Of a DNA stretch of 64,000 bases, positions 32,658 through 41,474 are shown in pieces (position 1 is the stretch's first letter; the number at the start of each line of letters is the position of its first letter). The position numbers and the translations under genes were made by a program. This DNA comes from a bacterium SCSIO 12741 (GTDB taxonomy: Bacteria > Bacteroidota > Bacteroidia > Flavobacteriales_G > Salibacteraceae), in NCBI GenBank assembly GCA_024398055.1, contig CP073749.1:3844594-3908593 (forward strand), read 5' to 3'. A model generated the notes under the pieces. The model ran no database searches, was not told where the DNA came from, and saw nothing but the letters and a program-made list of their open reading frames with translations.

Positions 32658-33188
32658 TTATTGTCTCTTTTTGCGGCGTGATTCTTTTTTGATTCCGTTC
32701 AGTCCTTTTTGGAACATAGATCCCAGGTTCATTCGCATAAAGGGGCCAAAGAGTTTGGAAAAAGCGTTCATTTTGCTGTCCATACTCCAAATTACTTCAT
32801 AGCCTTCTTTCTTCTTATCGTTGAAGCGCATTACAGCGTGGCTCGTTCCCCATTTCTCAAATTCGAGGCGAATTTTGATCAGGTGATTTTCCTGAACCTC
32901 TTCCAGGGTCAATTTTCCTTTATCCACATTCTTGTTGGTGCTTTCCCAAGTGTACCAGGCTCCTTGTCCGGAATCAGGATCGCTGTAAGTGATTTTCTGG
33001 TTGGGATCAATGCTGTGCCAGGGGGACCACTTTTCCCAGTTTCTCAAATCATTGACTTGTCGGAAAATTCGATCTGCCGGAGCTTTAATCACAATTCTTC
33101 GTCTAATCGTAAAGGTAAAGGGTAGGGTGATCCAGTAAAATAATAGGCCCGTAACGACCATCACAGCAACGTAAATAATCTGATCCAT
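32658..33188 (-). CDS. SRPBCC-family (polyketide cyclase/START-like) protein
   Basis: A 176-residue protein starting at ATG 33188 (an in-frame start at 33236 adds 16 residues without domain). An N-terminal membrane anchor (about residues 4-24) is followed by a START-like domain: IVIKAPADRIFRQVNDLRNW, KWSPWHSIDPNQKITY and AVMRFNDKKKEGYEVIWSMD. Such proteins bind hydrophobic ligands. It directly precedes the TfoX-like gene. Confidence 0.85.
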   Translation of the reverse strand: MDQIIYVAVMVVTGLLFYWITLPFTFTIRRRIVIKAPADRIFRQVNDLRNWEKWSPWHSIDPNQKITYSDPDSGQGAWYTWESTNKNVDKGKLTLEEVQENHLIKIRLEFEKWGTSHAVMRFNDKKKEGYEVIWSMDSKMNAFSKLFGPFMRMNLGSMFQKGLNGIKKESRRKKRQ

Positions 33189-33396
33189 AGAAATCAATTG
33201 GGTGAATAAGATTTTGTTATTTGTTCCACTGTGCACGTTCGATAATCCGATTCAGCACCTGAACAATTTACGAAAAGTTGATGAAAAAGCAAGAAGTGTC
33301 GAGCTATGCTATGGGCCGGAATAAGGGCCTTGTGTCAGGAATAACGGGATGTTTTAAATTCGTCGCCAGGGTGAAAAAAAATAGAGAATCAAGCAA

Positions 33397-34431
33397 ATGA
33401 CCTACAAAAAGAAGTCAAGAGTTATTGAATATGTGCGGAATGAATCCTTGAAAAACCTGGATCCTGATTGGAAAGGAAATCCATACTGTAAAGGAGTTTA
33501 TTACAACGAAAACGAACGATTTCAACCTGGTTTTAAAGACATTGTAAAGTGGCAACGGAACCGTCGCCAGGCCAAGCGACTCAAGAAGCAGAACCCTTTT
33601 TCGCTCACCGTACATTCTGACACATCATTTTTGAAGAGCGATCGTGATGTACTGGTTTGGATGGGACATGCTTCCTTCTATTTGCGATTAGGTGGAGTTA
33701 GCTTTCTGATTGACCCTTGCTATTCTAAACTTCCTATGGTCAAATCATATACCCGCCCGGCCATAGGTGGAAAGTCCATCACGGATCTGGATTACATTTT
33801 GTATTCCCATGCCCATCGCGATCATTTTGATGTGCCCACCTTGCGTGATTTATTATCGGTAAATCCAGAGGTGAAATTTTTGCTTCCCATGGATATGGGA
33901 AAACTCCTGAAGCGGTACACAAGTCAGCCTTATCAAGAAGCAGGTTGGTTTCAGCAATTCGACCTCTCTGAGCTTAAGATAGCCTTTCTGCCAGCCCGCC
34001 ATTGGAACAGAAGGGGATTACTGGATTTTAACGATATGCTTTGGGGTGGATATTGGCTGGAATGGAAAGCGTCCAATGGAAAAACTAAATCCATCTACTT
34101 TACGGGAGACACTGCTTATGATTCGCACTTCAAGCACATTGGACGAATTATGGGATCACCCGATATAGCACTTATGCCAGTTGGAGCTTATAATCCAGAT
34201 TTTATCATGAAATCGTCACATACCAGTCCTTGGGAAGCGCTTCAGGCTTATCAAGATGTAGGCGGAAAAAGGTTTATCCCAATGCATTATGGGACTTACG
34301 ACCTTAGCGATGAGCCACCCAACGAACCCATTGAAGTGGTAACCAAAGCCTTTGCGGATTCGCCCGATCAGCTCATGGTTCCAGAAATCGGTGCGCCACT
34401 ATGGTTAGACGACTTATGGGCACAAGAGTAG
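33397..34431 (+). CDS. NAPE-PLD-like metallo-beta-lactamase-fold hydrolase (copy 1)
   Basis: A 344-residue MBL-fold protein. Metal-binding motifs: SHAHRDHFD (HxHxDH), ARHW, GDTAYDSHF (bridging Asp) and PMHYGTYDL (final His). VGAYNPDFIMKSSHTSPWEAL is the bacterial counterpart of the NAPE-PLD family's G-A-Y segment. NAPE-PLD cleaves N-acyl-phosphatidylethanolamine to phosphatidic acid and N-acylethanolamine; bacterial relatives act on phosphodiesters or lactones, so the substrate is open. No membrane segment or signal is seen. Followed by bestrophin after 58 bases; a second such pair is at 60375-62622. Confidence 0.85.
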   Translation: MTYKKKSRVIEYVRNESLKNLDPDWKGNPYCKGVYYNENERFQPGFKDIVKWQRNRRQAKRLKKQNPFSLTVHSDTSFLKSDRDVLVWMGHASFYLRLGGVSFLIDPCYSKLPMVKSYTRPAIGGKSITDLDYILYSHAHRDHFDVPTLRDLLSVNPEVKFLLPMDMGKLLKRYTSQPYQEAGWFQQFDLSELKIAFLPARHWNRRGLLDFNDMLWGGYWLEWKASNGKTKSIYFTGDTAYDSHFKHIGRIMGSPDIALMPVGAYNPDFIMKSSHTSPWEALQAYQDVGGKRFIPMHYGTYDLSDEPPNEPIEVVTKAFADSPDQLMVPEIGAPLWLDDLWAQE

Positions 34432-34489
34432 GAGGACAACCAAAAATCACCTAAAATTGTTCTCGATTAGTTAATCACATCTCGTTTCT

Positions 34490-35422
34490 ATGCTTGTCAA
34501 GTTTTCACACAGACCCTTGTTTCAAATGGCCGGTATTGTCCGGTTCAACTACAAGGCCATTCTCTTTTTTGTGGTTTGGTCCACGCTGTTGTACTTCATT
34601 CATACCTTAACTCATTGGAGCCCAATAATGTCGGTGGTTCCTGTGACCATCTTGGGTGGTGCCCTGGCTATTTTTCTTGGTTTTCGCAACAATTCAGCTT
34701 ACGACAGATGGTGGGAAGCCCGCAAAATATGGGGTGGGGTAGTCAACATCAGCCGATCATTTGGCATGGAAGTCAACTCCTTGATTCAGTCGGAGGATAA
34801 CCCGGAAGGAGTGGAAAAAATTCGAAGACGCCTGATCTACCGTCACCTGGCTTGGATTAATGCTCTGAGAATTCAATTGAGAAAACAAGATTCCTGGGAT
34901 GAGTTGAAGGATCTGTTACCGGCAGAAGAGTTTGAACGACTTTCGGCCCATCGAAACAAAGCGACGCAATTGTTACATCGCCAGGGAACTGAAATAGCCG
35001 TAGCCCATCAAAAAGGATGGATCAACGATTACCAACAAATTGAGCTCAACCGGTGCCTGACCGAAATGTATGATTTACAGGGTAAGGCAGAACGAATTAA
35101 AGGAACCGTGTTCCCGTATTACTACCAGTACTTTACTCGGTTTTTTATGCGGCTATTCATCGTTCTCTTACCCATGTCGTTGATGGAGGAGATGGATTGG
35201 CAGGTTATTCCCATGAGCACCTTGATTTCCTTTGTATTCTACATCTTGGAAAAATCAGGACATGTTACTGAAGATCCCTTTGAAAACAGGGCATCGGATA
35301 CACCTATGTCAGCCATTTGCACCACCATTGAAATTGATTTGAGGCAGCAGCTCGGAGAATCAGAAATTCCAGATACTATGGTTCCCGAGAAAACTCGTTT
35401 CGGTGTTCAGTTCCTTCCTTAA
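34490..35422 (+). CDS. Bestrophin-family anion channel (paralogue 2)
   Basis: A 310-residue bestrophin with FLGFRNNSAYDRWWEARKIWG (about residues 61-81) and the end EDPFENRASDTPMSA. It is the shortest and most divergent of the three copies, with a reduced insert after helix two (SWDELKDLLPAEEFERL). Four membrane segments are likely. Placed 58 bases after the NAPE-PLD-like gene. Its stop overlaps the stop of the convergent histidine kinase by four bases. Confidence 0.9.
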   Translation: MLVKFSHRPLFQMAGIVRFNYKAILFFVVWSTLLYFIHTLTHWSPIMSVVPVTILGGALAIFLGFRNNSAYDRWWEARKIWGGVVNISRSFGMEVNSLIQSEDNPEGVEKIRRRLIYRHLAWINALRIQLRKQDSWDELKDLLPAEEFERLSAHRNKATQLLHRQGTEIAVAHQKGWINDYQQIELNRCLTEMYDLQGKAERIKGTVFPYYYQYFTRFFMRLFIVLLPMSLMEEMDWQVIPMSTLISFVFYILEKSGHVTEDPFENRASDTPMSAICTTIEIDLRQQLGESEIPDTMVPEKTRFGVQFLP

Positions 35423-38001
35423 TTGTTGCCCTGAATGAGCAATTCGTACACCTTGTTGACGAATCGTTCAAACTCCACTGGCTTTGTGAGGTAATCATTG
35501 ATGCCTACTTTCCTGGCTCGTTCGATATTAAAGGGGTTGACGTTGGCCGATAGGGCCAGAATAGGAATGAATTGATCTTTTTTACGAATCGTTTCAGTGG
35601 CTTCAATTCCATCCAACATCGGCATTTGAATATCCATTAGGATGAGGTCATAGTTTTTCTCCTTGGCATATTGAATGGCCTCTTGGCCATTGGTGGCGAA
35701 TTCCACATGGATCGCCAGTTTCTCGCAGAAATGCTCCAGTACGGTTCGATTCAGCTGATTGTCTTCTGCGATTAGGATTCGTTTACCGTGAATGGCATCA
35801 AACTTCACTTGCAAGTTGGTGCCGCTGACATATTCCGTTTTCAAAGAAGTTTGTCGAAAAGGAATGTCAAGGGTAAAAGTACTGCCTTGTCCTTCAATAC
35901 TCTGTACTTGAATAGATCCGCCCATCAATTCAACCAATTTACGGGTAATAGTGAGTCCTAAACCCGAGCCTTGAAACTGGCGACTGGTTTGGCTCTCTAC
36001 CTGGGTAAATTTGTCAAAGATGTGGGCAACCTGATCAGCTGGAATTCCGATTCCCGAGTCCTCGATACGAAACTGGAGCCAAATGGTATGAAAATCCTCC
36101 TTGATTGTGGTAACCGTCAGGCTTACTGAGCCTTTGTGGGTGAATTTCAGGGCATTGCTCAATAGATTATTCAGGCATTGACTCAGTTTGTTGGAGTCTG
36201 CCAGGATAAGATCGGGAATTTTAGCCTTGTGAAAGTTTAAATCGATTTTTTGTTGATTCGCTTTTACCCGATGCATGTGGTATAAGTCGTCCAACAGATG
36301 CTTGAGGTGGGTTAATTCCAATTGAAGGTCCACTTTGCCTGCTTCGATTCGGTTAAATTCCAGGATGTCATCAATAACCCCTAATAAGTTTTTAGAGGAA
36401 AATTTTAAGCTATCCAAGAGCTGAATATTGTGTCCCATTTGGCTTTCCATGGACAGCAAATCCGAAATTCCAACAATGGCATTGAGCGGAGTTCTTATTT
36501 CATGGCTCATTACCGAGAGAAAGTCCGATTTGGCTTCCGAGGCTTTTTCAGCCAAATCCAAGGCTTGCTTGAGCTCGAGGTTGCGGTTTTCGTTTTCAGT
36601 TATGTCAATGCAAGATCCAATGAGTTTATAGGGCAATCTATTTTTCCGCAGCAGGTGAAAATTAGTTTGGATAATACGTCGGCTTCCTTGTGGACCCGCC
36701 ACCTTTAACTTGAGCTGAGTGGCAATGGATTCTCCATTGAGTAATTTTCGAATAGAACCTACCAGTTTTTCACGATCCTCTTTGGCTACCAATCGATACC
36801 ACTGCCGGGTTATTTCACTGCGTTTATGCGATCGTATGTCGAACATATCGTGCATGATGCGGGAGAAATAAAACTGCTTGATCTGGTAGTCGTATTCCCA
36901 AATGCCAATTCCTCCAATGTCTACCGACAGTTTGAGTCGTTCGCTGATTGACTTGAGCATATCTCTGGATTCGACCAAATCGGTTACATCGTGTCCTCGA
37001 ATAACGGCTCCAATAGCTTCTTGTCCATCGGTTGAGGGAATGGGGTGAATGGAGTATTCGGAATAGGTGTTCCGTTCTTGTTTTACAAAGGCTTGGGAGA
37101 GGTTTAGGTTTTGTCCGGTCAGGCTTTCTTCAATAACAGTAGGCCAATGAAACGGTGGATTTATCCATTGAATTTTGGAAGTAGGCGGAGAGAAATAGAG
37201 GAGTTCCTTTCGTTTTTCAGGGCGTTGCCCATAGAGCAGGAGGGTCATTTTCTCATGGATATGATTCCAGATGATATAGCGTCCTTCTTTGTCTATGGCA
37301 AAGACTTCATCTTCCGTATTATCTACAAGTGCATGGAGCTCCCGATTCGTAAAGTCTATATCCTGAATGAGTTTTTCCTTGCTCTCCACCGATCGAATCA
37401 ATTCATTTTGCTGATCCTGCAAGCGATCGACCATTCGAAGGTTGGACAATGAAATTTGATAAGACGTATAAAACGCCAGGAGAAAGGAGGAAGGTACATA
37501 GCTTAGAAACAATATCTGACGGGTTTCTAAATCCACGAGGTAGCGGCCAAATAGTTGAAAATCAAAATAGAAATCAACAATGCAGTAAAAGAAGGTGAGG
37601 CTGTAGCCCAACAAAAGCGTGCCCTTGTCTTTGTGAATGTCAAAGATGAATAGGGGGAGGAATACCGCAATTAAGTAGAAAAGAAGTAACCCTGCTTCAT
37701 GACCCAAACTGGTTGAGTAAAGAAAGATGTACGTGATATTGAGGAAATAGCAATAGACCTTGGCCGGCTTGTGCTTCCGCAAATAATTGAGGTAGAAAAT
37801 GGGAAAAAGTGAAGTTGCTGTCACGATTTCCATGATGACCAATTCCTGTACGCCCAACCAACCATAAAGAAAAAGGTAGGGAATGGGGATTATCGCCAGA
37901 ATAAAGGTGATAAAATTGAGGGATCGAATTCTACGTATATCCGTATCGGAATCCCGTTTAGGATCAACCCCAAGGTTGAGTAACCACTGATAACTATTCA
38001 T
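35419..38001 (-). CDS. Hybrid histidine kinase with PAS domains and receiver
   Basis: An 860-residue sensor. Six or so membrane helices (about 28-185), two PAS-like domains (about 220-340 and 355-470), HisKA with the phospho-accepting His500 in SVMSHEIRTPLNA, a HATPase domain (NLLSNALKFTHKG, DSGIGIPADQ, GSGLGLTITRKLVELMGG) and a C-terminal receiver (RILIAEDNQLNRTVLE, LILMDIQMPMLDG). No response regulator follows. The signal is unknown. It converges with the bestrophin gene. Leader region 38002-38406 holds several inverted repeats. Confidence 0.9.
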   Translation of the reverse strand: MNSYQWLLNLGVDPKRDSDTDIRRIRSLNFITFILAIIPIPYLFLYGWLGVQELVIMEIVTATSLFPIFYLNYLRKHKPAKVYCYFLNITYIFLYSTSLGHEAGLLLFYLIAVFLPLFIFDIHKDKGTLLLGYSLTFFYCIVDFYFDFQLFGRYLVDLETRQILFLSYVPSSFLLAFYTSYQISLSNLRMVDRLQDQQNELIRSVESKEKLIQDIDFTNRELHALVDNTEDEVFAIDKEGRYIIWNHIHEKMTLLLYGQRPEKRKELLYFSPPTSKIQWINPPFHWPTVIEESLTGQNLNLSQAFVKQERNTYSEYSIHPIPSTDGQEAIGAVIRGHDVTDLVESRDMLKSISERLKLSVDIGGIGIWEYDYQIKQFYFSRIMHDMFDIRSHKRSEITRQWYRLVAKEDREKLVGSIRKLLNGESIATQLKLKVAGPQGSRRIIQTNFHLLRKNRLPYKLIGSCIDITENENRNLELKQALDLAEKASEAKSDFLSVMSHEIRTPLNAIVGISDLLSMESQMGHNIQLLDSLKFSSKNLLGVIDDILEFNRIEAGKVDLQLELTHLKHLLDDLYHMHRVKANQQKIDLNFHKAKIPDLILADSNKLSQCLNNLLSNALKFTHKGSVSLTVTTIKEDFHTIWLQFRIEDSGIGIPADQVAHIFDKFTQVESQTSRQFQGSGLGLTITRKLVELMGGSIQVQSIEGQGSTFTLDIPFRQTSLKTEYVSGTNLQVKFDAIHGKRILIAEDNQLNRTVLEHFCEKLAIHVEFATNGQEAIQYAKEKNYDLILMDIQMPMLDGIEATETIRKKDQFIPILALSANVNPFNIERARKVGINDYLTKPVEFERFVNKVYELLIQGNN

Positions 38002-38406
38002 TGCCCTTCTTTGCGATTATGGATCAGGATTTTTTGAAATCAGTAGACCTACATATAATGATTCTCGAACAGGTGGTTTGTATAAAATTTGGGACAACCT
38101 GAAAATCATGTACATGTATACGCATCGGGTATAGAGTTTTATAGTTAGAGTTAAGAAATTGGGAAAAGGCGCTCCGCAACAGCCTCCCAAAAGGGTATTG
38201 TCGAAAATAAGTTTTTTCCCAATCTGGGAAAGACTAAAACAGCCTCTGGTCGATGAGCTGCTTGGTTTCATCGACGAACGGTTCGTTTTGTTCGATGAAT
38301 GACACATTGTCTTCGGAAGCCCGCTGCTGACGGGGGTTAGCAATTGGATGATAAACCCAGAAATATTTTATTTCTTTGCGACCCCATTTTTAATATTTGA
38401 TCGGAT
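38002..38406. other. 405-base intergenic spacer with inverted repeats
   Basis: No convincing gene. Inverted repeats: TTTCCCA/TGGGAAA (38215-38231); TCGATGA (38250-38256), TCATCGA (38268-38274) and TCGATGA (38292-38298), so the middle copy can pair with either neighbour; CGAAC/GTTCG (38275-38285). Short frames on both strands look protein-like around 38150-38385 (plus: WERLKQPLVDELLGFIDERF; minus: SFIEQNEPFVDETKQLIDQR) but neither has a good start. A -7-like AATATTTG lies at 38392-38399 before the next gene. Confidence 0.45.
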
Positions 38407-38871
38407 ATGAAGAAAGTTTGGATTGGTTTAGTGGTAGTTTTAATAGGAATTCAATTTATCCGTATTGATACTTCTAATCCGGAGTCGGTTTTGGAGCAGG
38501 ATTTTTTGTACTCCACAAACCCTCCCAGTGAAATCGGTAATTTGATCAAAACTGCTTGTTACGACTGCCATTCTAATAATACGGTCTATCCCTGGTACGC
38601 CCAAATAGCTCCAGTGTCTTGGCTGGTTGGTCATGATATTGACGAAGGTCGTGAACACCTGAACTTTTCAGAGTATGGATCTTGGGACCCTGAAAAGAAG
38701 GAACACAAACTGGAGGAGTGTGCCGAAGAGTTGGAAGAAGGTGAAATGCCGATGGAAATCTATGTAGTGATGCATGGAGAGGCAGATTTGACTTCGGAGC
38801 AGCGTGAATCACTCATCGGATGGTTTGAGCAAGAACGTGCCAAATGGGGCAGTGGTCATTCCCACGAATAG
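38407..38871 (+). CDS. Heme-binding-domain protein (Haem_bd)
   Basis: A 154-residue protein with an N-terminal membrane anchor or signal (VWIGLVVVLIGIQFI) and a CxxCH heme motif, CYDCH (about residue 51), followed by NNTVYPWYAQIAPVSWLVGH, the Haem_bd pattern. Probably a periplasmic single-heme c-type cytochrome. The acidic C-terminal half (DPEKKEHKLEECAEELEEGE) carries an extra pair of features seen in the family. Function unassigned. Confidence 0.88.
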   Translation: MKKVWIGLVVVLIGIQFIRIDTSNPESVLEQDFLYSTNPPSEIGNLIKTACYDCHSNNTVYPWYAQIAPVSWLVGHDIDEGREHLNFSEYGSWDPEKKEHKLEECAEELEEGEMPMEIYVVMHGEADLTSEQRESLIGWFEQERAKWGSGHSHE

Positions 38872-38977
38872 ATTAAGTCCCTATCATCAGGAAAAGAGCC
38901 CGGATTTTGAGGGCTACCCCAAATCTTAAAGAGTTGTTAAAGCCGGATTTTCATGCTGCTTTAATCCAAAATGCAGG

Positions 38978-38985
38978 TACTTTTG
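38978..38985 (+). promoter_or_regulatory. -7 box TACTTTTG for the TonB-dependent receptor
   Basis: Perfect TAnnTTTG match, seven bases before ATG 38993. No clear -33 at the usual distance. Confidence 0.55.
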
Positions 38986-38992
38986 CCGCACC

Positions 38993-41413
38993 ATGAAAGG
39001 GAAACTGATCGCTCTGTGGCTTATTACGCTTGGATTTACTTTACCTGGACTTGCTCAAAACAAGGAGCAAACACCTAAGGTTGGAGTTTCTGGAATTGTT
39101 GTCGATCCAGGAGATGTTCCTATCCCTTATGCTTCTGTAGCTCTCTTTTCAGCCGTTGATTCCACCTTAGTTACTGGAGCGGCAACCGATGTTAATGGAA
39201 AATTCATTTTGGGTTCTAAGCCCGGGAAATACTACCTAAAGGTTTCTTTTCTTTCCTACCAAAGTCGGATCATTTCTAATGTTACTGTGGGCTCTGAGCT
39301 ACTTTCGATGGGCCGCCTTTCATTGACCGAAGACAGTAAGAATTTGTCAGAGGTTGTGATTACTGCGGAAAAAGCAGCCATGGAAATCAAACTGGACAAG
39401 CGGGTATTTAATGTCAACAAAGACATGGCCAATGCTGGAAGAAACGTAGCCGAAATTTTGGATAACCTTCCCTCAGTGCAAGTAGATGTTGAAGGAAACG
39501 TAAGCCTTCGCGGAAGTGGAAATGTCCGTATTTTGATTGATGGCAAGCCTTCCTCTTTAACGGGAATGGGAAATGCCGAAGCTCTTCGTTTGCTGCAAGG
39601 TGATATGGTAGAGTCCGTGGAGGTGATCACCAATCCATCGTCTCGATATGATGCGGAAGGAGAAGTAGGAATCATCAATATTGTTCTGAAGAAAGAGAAG
39701 AAGTCCGGAATCAACGGAAACTTTGAAGCTCGGGTAGGAATACCAGAAACCGTAGGAGGTTCCTTCCTGATCAACTACCGCAAGAAAAAGGTCAATCTAT
39801 TTGCTGGTTATGGACTCAATTATCGAATCACACCTGGAATTGGGAATACCGAGCAGACTAACTTTTTGACCGATACCACCTATTACTACGAAACAGAAAG
39901 CGAACGTAAACGGGGAGGGCTATCTCACAATTTTCGTTTGGGAACCGATATACAGCTCAACGATTACAACAGTTTGAGTTTAGCTGGAATGACCAGTTTT
40001 GGCACAGGTGATAACCCCACCGATTTGATCTACCGGGATTACGATGAAAATCGCGTATTAACCCGAACGACCAACCGGAATGAAATGGAGCGGCAGGAAA
40101 GGGAAAACCTGGAATTGTCCATGGGGTACCGCAAAACCTTTAAGAAGAAAGGTCGGGAGTGGACGGTTGATGCCCAATATTCTCAAGCCGAAGATTTTGA
40201 GGATGCCACCATTATTCAAACCGATGATGACTCTGAAACGGAAGACATTCGTCAGCAGGTTCCGACTTTAGAAAAAAGACAGAATATTTTAATGCAAACC
40301 GACTACATTCATCCTTTTGGAAAAGAGGGCAAGGCAGAAACGGGTTTGCGAGCCAATTTGAGAACCGTAGACAATGATTTTAAGGTTCAGGAAGAAGCTG
40401 AAACGGGAGAATGGGTGACTTTGCCCAATTTCGAGAATCATGTGGTGTACAGTGAAAACATCTATGCTGCTTATTTGATGGCCGGAAACAAAACGAAAAA
40501 GTTTTCCTACCAGGCAGGCGTAAGGGGAGAGCTCTCTGATGTGTTAACCGAATCCAAACTTACCGGCGAAAAGAATCACCGAACCTATTTCAACCTTTTT
40601 CCAAGTGTGCAGCTTTCCTACGAGTTTCGCAAAGAAGAATTTATTCAATTGAGCTATAGCAAGCGGATCAATCGGCCCCGCTTTTGGTGGGTGTTGCCCT
40701 TCTATAACTACAGCGACTCACGGAATATTAATCGAGGTAACCCCAATATCAATCCGGAGTTTACCCATTCGTCGGAAGTGGGTTACATGAAGAAAAAGAA
40801 GAAGGTTACGTTTTTGACCAGCCTTTATTACCGGTATACCGAAGACGCTGTGGAGCGAATTGAAGTGAGCGATACCAATGGAGTTGTTTACAGGTTTCCC
40901 ATCAACTTAGGCCAGCGCCATGCTGTGGGGTTGGAAGTTTCGACCAATTATGATCCCTATAAATGGTGGAGTTTAAACCTGAACCTCAATGGCTTCCGTC
41001 GATCTACCCTGGGCGAATATGAAGGTACCAGTTACAACGCAGATACCTGGGGATGGACAGGTCGATTGATGTCTCGCTGGAAAGTAAAACGCAAGTTCTC
41101 CTTACAGACCACCTTCAATTATCGCTCGCCAGTAAAAACGACTCAGGGAAGAAACCGCTACATGTTTAGTTGGGATTTAGGAGCGGCTTGGGAAATTCTC
41201 AAAGGAAATGGAACCTTGAGCTTGAGCGGTCGTGACCTACTGAATTCACGAATCAGAAGAAGCGAAACTACAGGGCCGAATTTTGAAAACTACACCGAAT
41301 TTCAGTGGAGATCTCGGAGCGTTATTCTTTCCTTTAATTACCGCTTAAATCAGAAAGCAAGAAGAGGCCGGGGAGGAGGTAATTTTCCTTCAGGCGACGT
41401 TATGGGACGATAA
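38993..41413 (+). CDS. TonB-dependent receptor-type outer-membrane beta-barrel protein
   Basis: An 806-residue protein: signal peptide, CarboxypepD_reg-like domain (VSGIVVDPGDVPIPYASVAL, GKFILGSKPGKYYLKVSF), plug (NVAEILDNLPSVQVDVEGNV, RGSGNVRILIDGKPSSL) and a beta-barrel (e.g. FIQLSYSKRINRPRFW, NRYMFSWDLGAAWEI). Takes up an unknown compound with TonB energy. No SusD partner is adjacent. The C-terminus carries a basic extension (KARRGRGGGNFPSGDVMGR) after the last barrel strand. A perfect -7 box precedes the start. Confidence 0.9.
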   Translation: MKGKLIALWLITLGFTLPGLAQNKEQTPKVGVSGIVVDPGDVPIPYASVALFSAVDSTLVTGAATDVNGKFILGSKPGKYYLKVSFLSYQSRIISNVTVGSELLSMGRLSLTEDSKNLSEVVITAEKAAMEIKLDKRVFNVNKDMANAGRNVAEILDNLPSVQVDVEGNVSLRGSGNVRILIDGKPSSLTGMGNAEALRLLQGDMVESVEVITNPSSRYDAEGEVGIINIVLKKEKKSGINGNFEARVGIPETVGGSFLINYRKKKVNLFAGYGLNYRITPGIGNTEQTNFLTDTTYYYETESERKRGGLSHNFRLGTDIQLNDYNSLSLAGMTSFGTGDNPTDLIYRDYDENRVLTRTTNRNEMERQERENLELSMGYRKTFKKKGREWTVDAQYSQAEDFEDATIIQTDDDSETEDIRQQVPTLEKRQNILMQTDYIHPFGKEGKAETGLRANLRTVDNDFKVQEEAETGEWVTLPNFENHVVYSENIYAAYLMAGNKTKKFSYQAGVRGELSDVLTESKLTGEKNHRTYFNLFPSVQLSYEFRKEEFIQLSYSKRINRPRFWWVLPFYNYSDSRNINRGNPNINPEFTHSSEVGYMKKKKKVTFLTSLYYRYTEDAVERIEVSDTNGVVYRFPINLGQRHAVGLEVSTNYDPYKWWSLNLNLNGFRRSTLGEYEGTSYNADTWGWTGRLMSRWKVKRKFSLQTTFNYRSPVKTTQGRNRYMFSWDLGAAWEILKGNGTLSLSGRDLLNSRIRRSETTGPNFENYTEFQWRSRSVILSFNYRLNQKARRGRGGGNFPSGDVMGR

Positions 41414-41474
41414 TCAGTAGAAAAACAGTCCCCCTCATTTATTTGGCGTATTTTCGCAGCCTTTTATTAAACCC

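Noticed and set aside
38017-38343. 108-residue minus-strand ORF in the kinase leader
   Set aside because: Composition is Ser/Arg-rich and unlike the other genes, without start signals; it overlaps inverted repeats.
38897-38915. AGCCC/GGGCT hairpin after the heme-binding gene as a terminator
   Set aside because: Only five base pairs and no T-tract.
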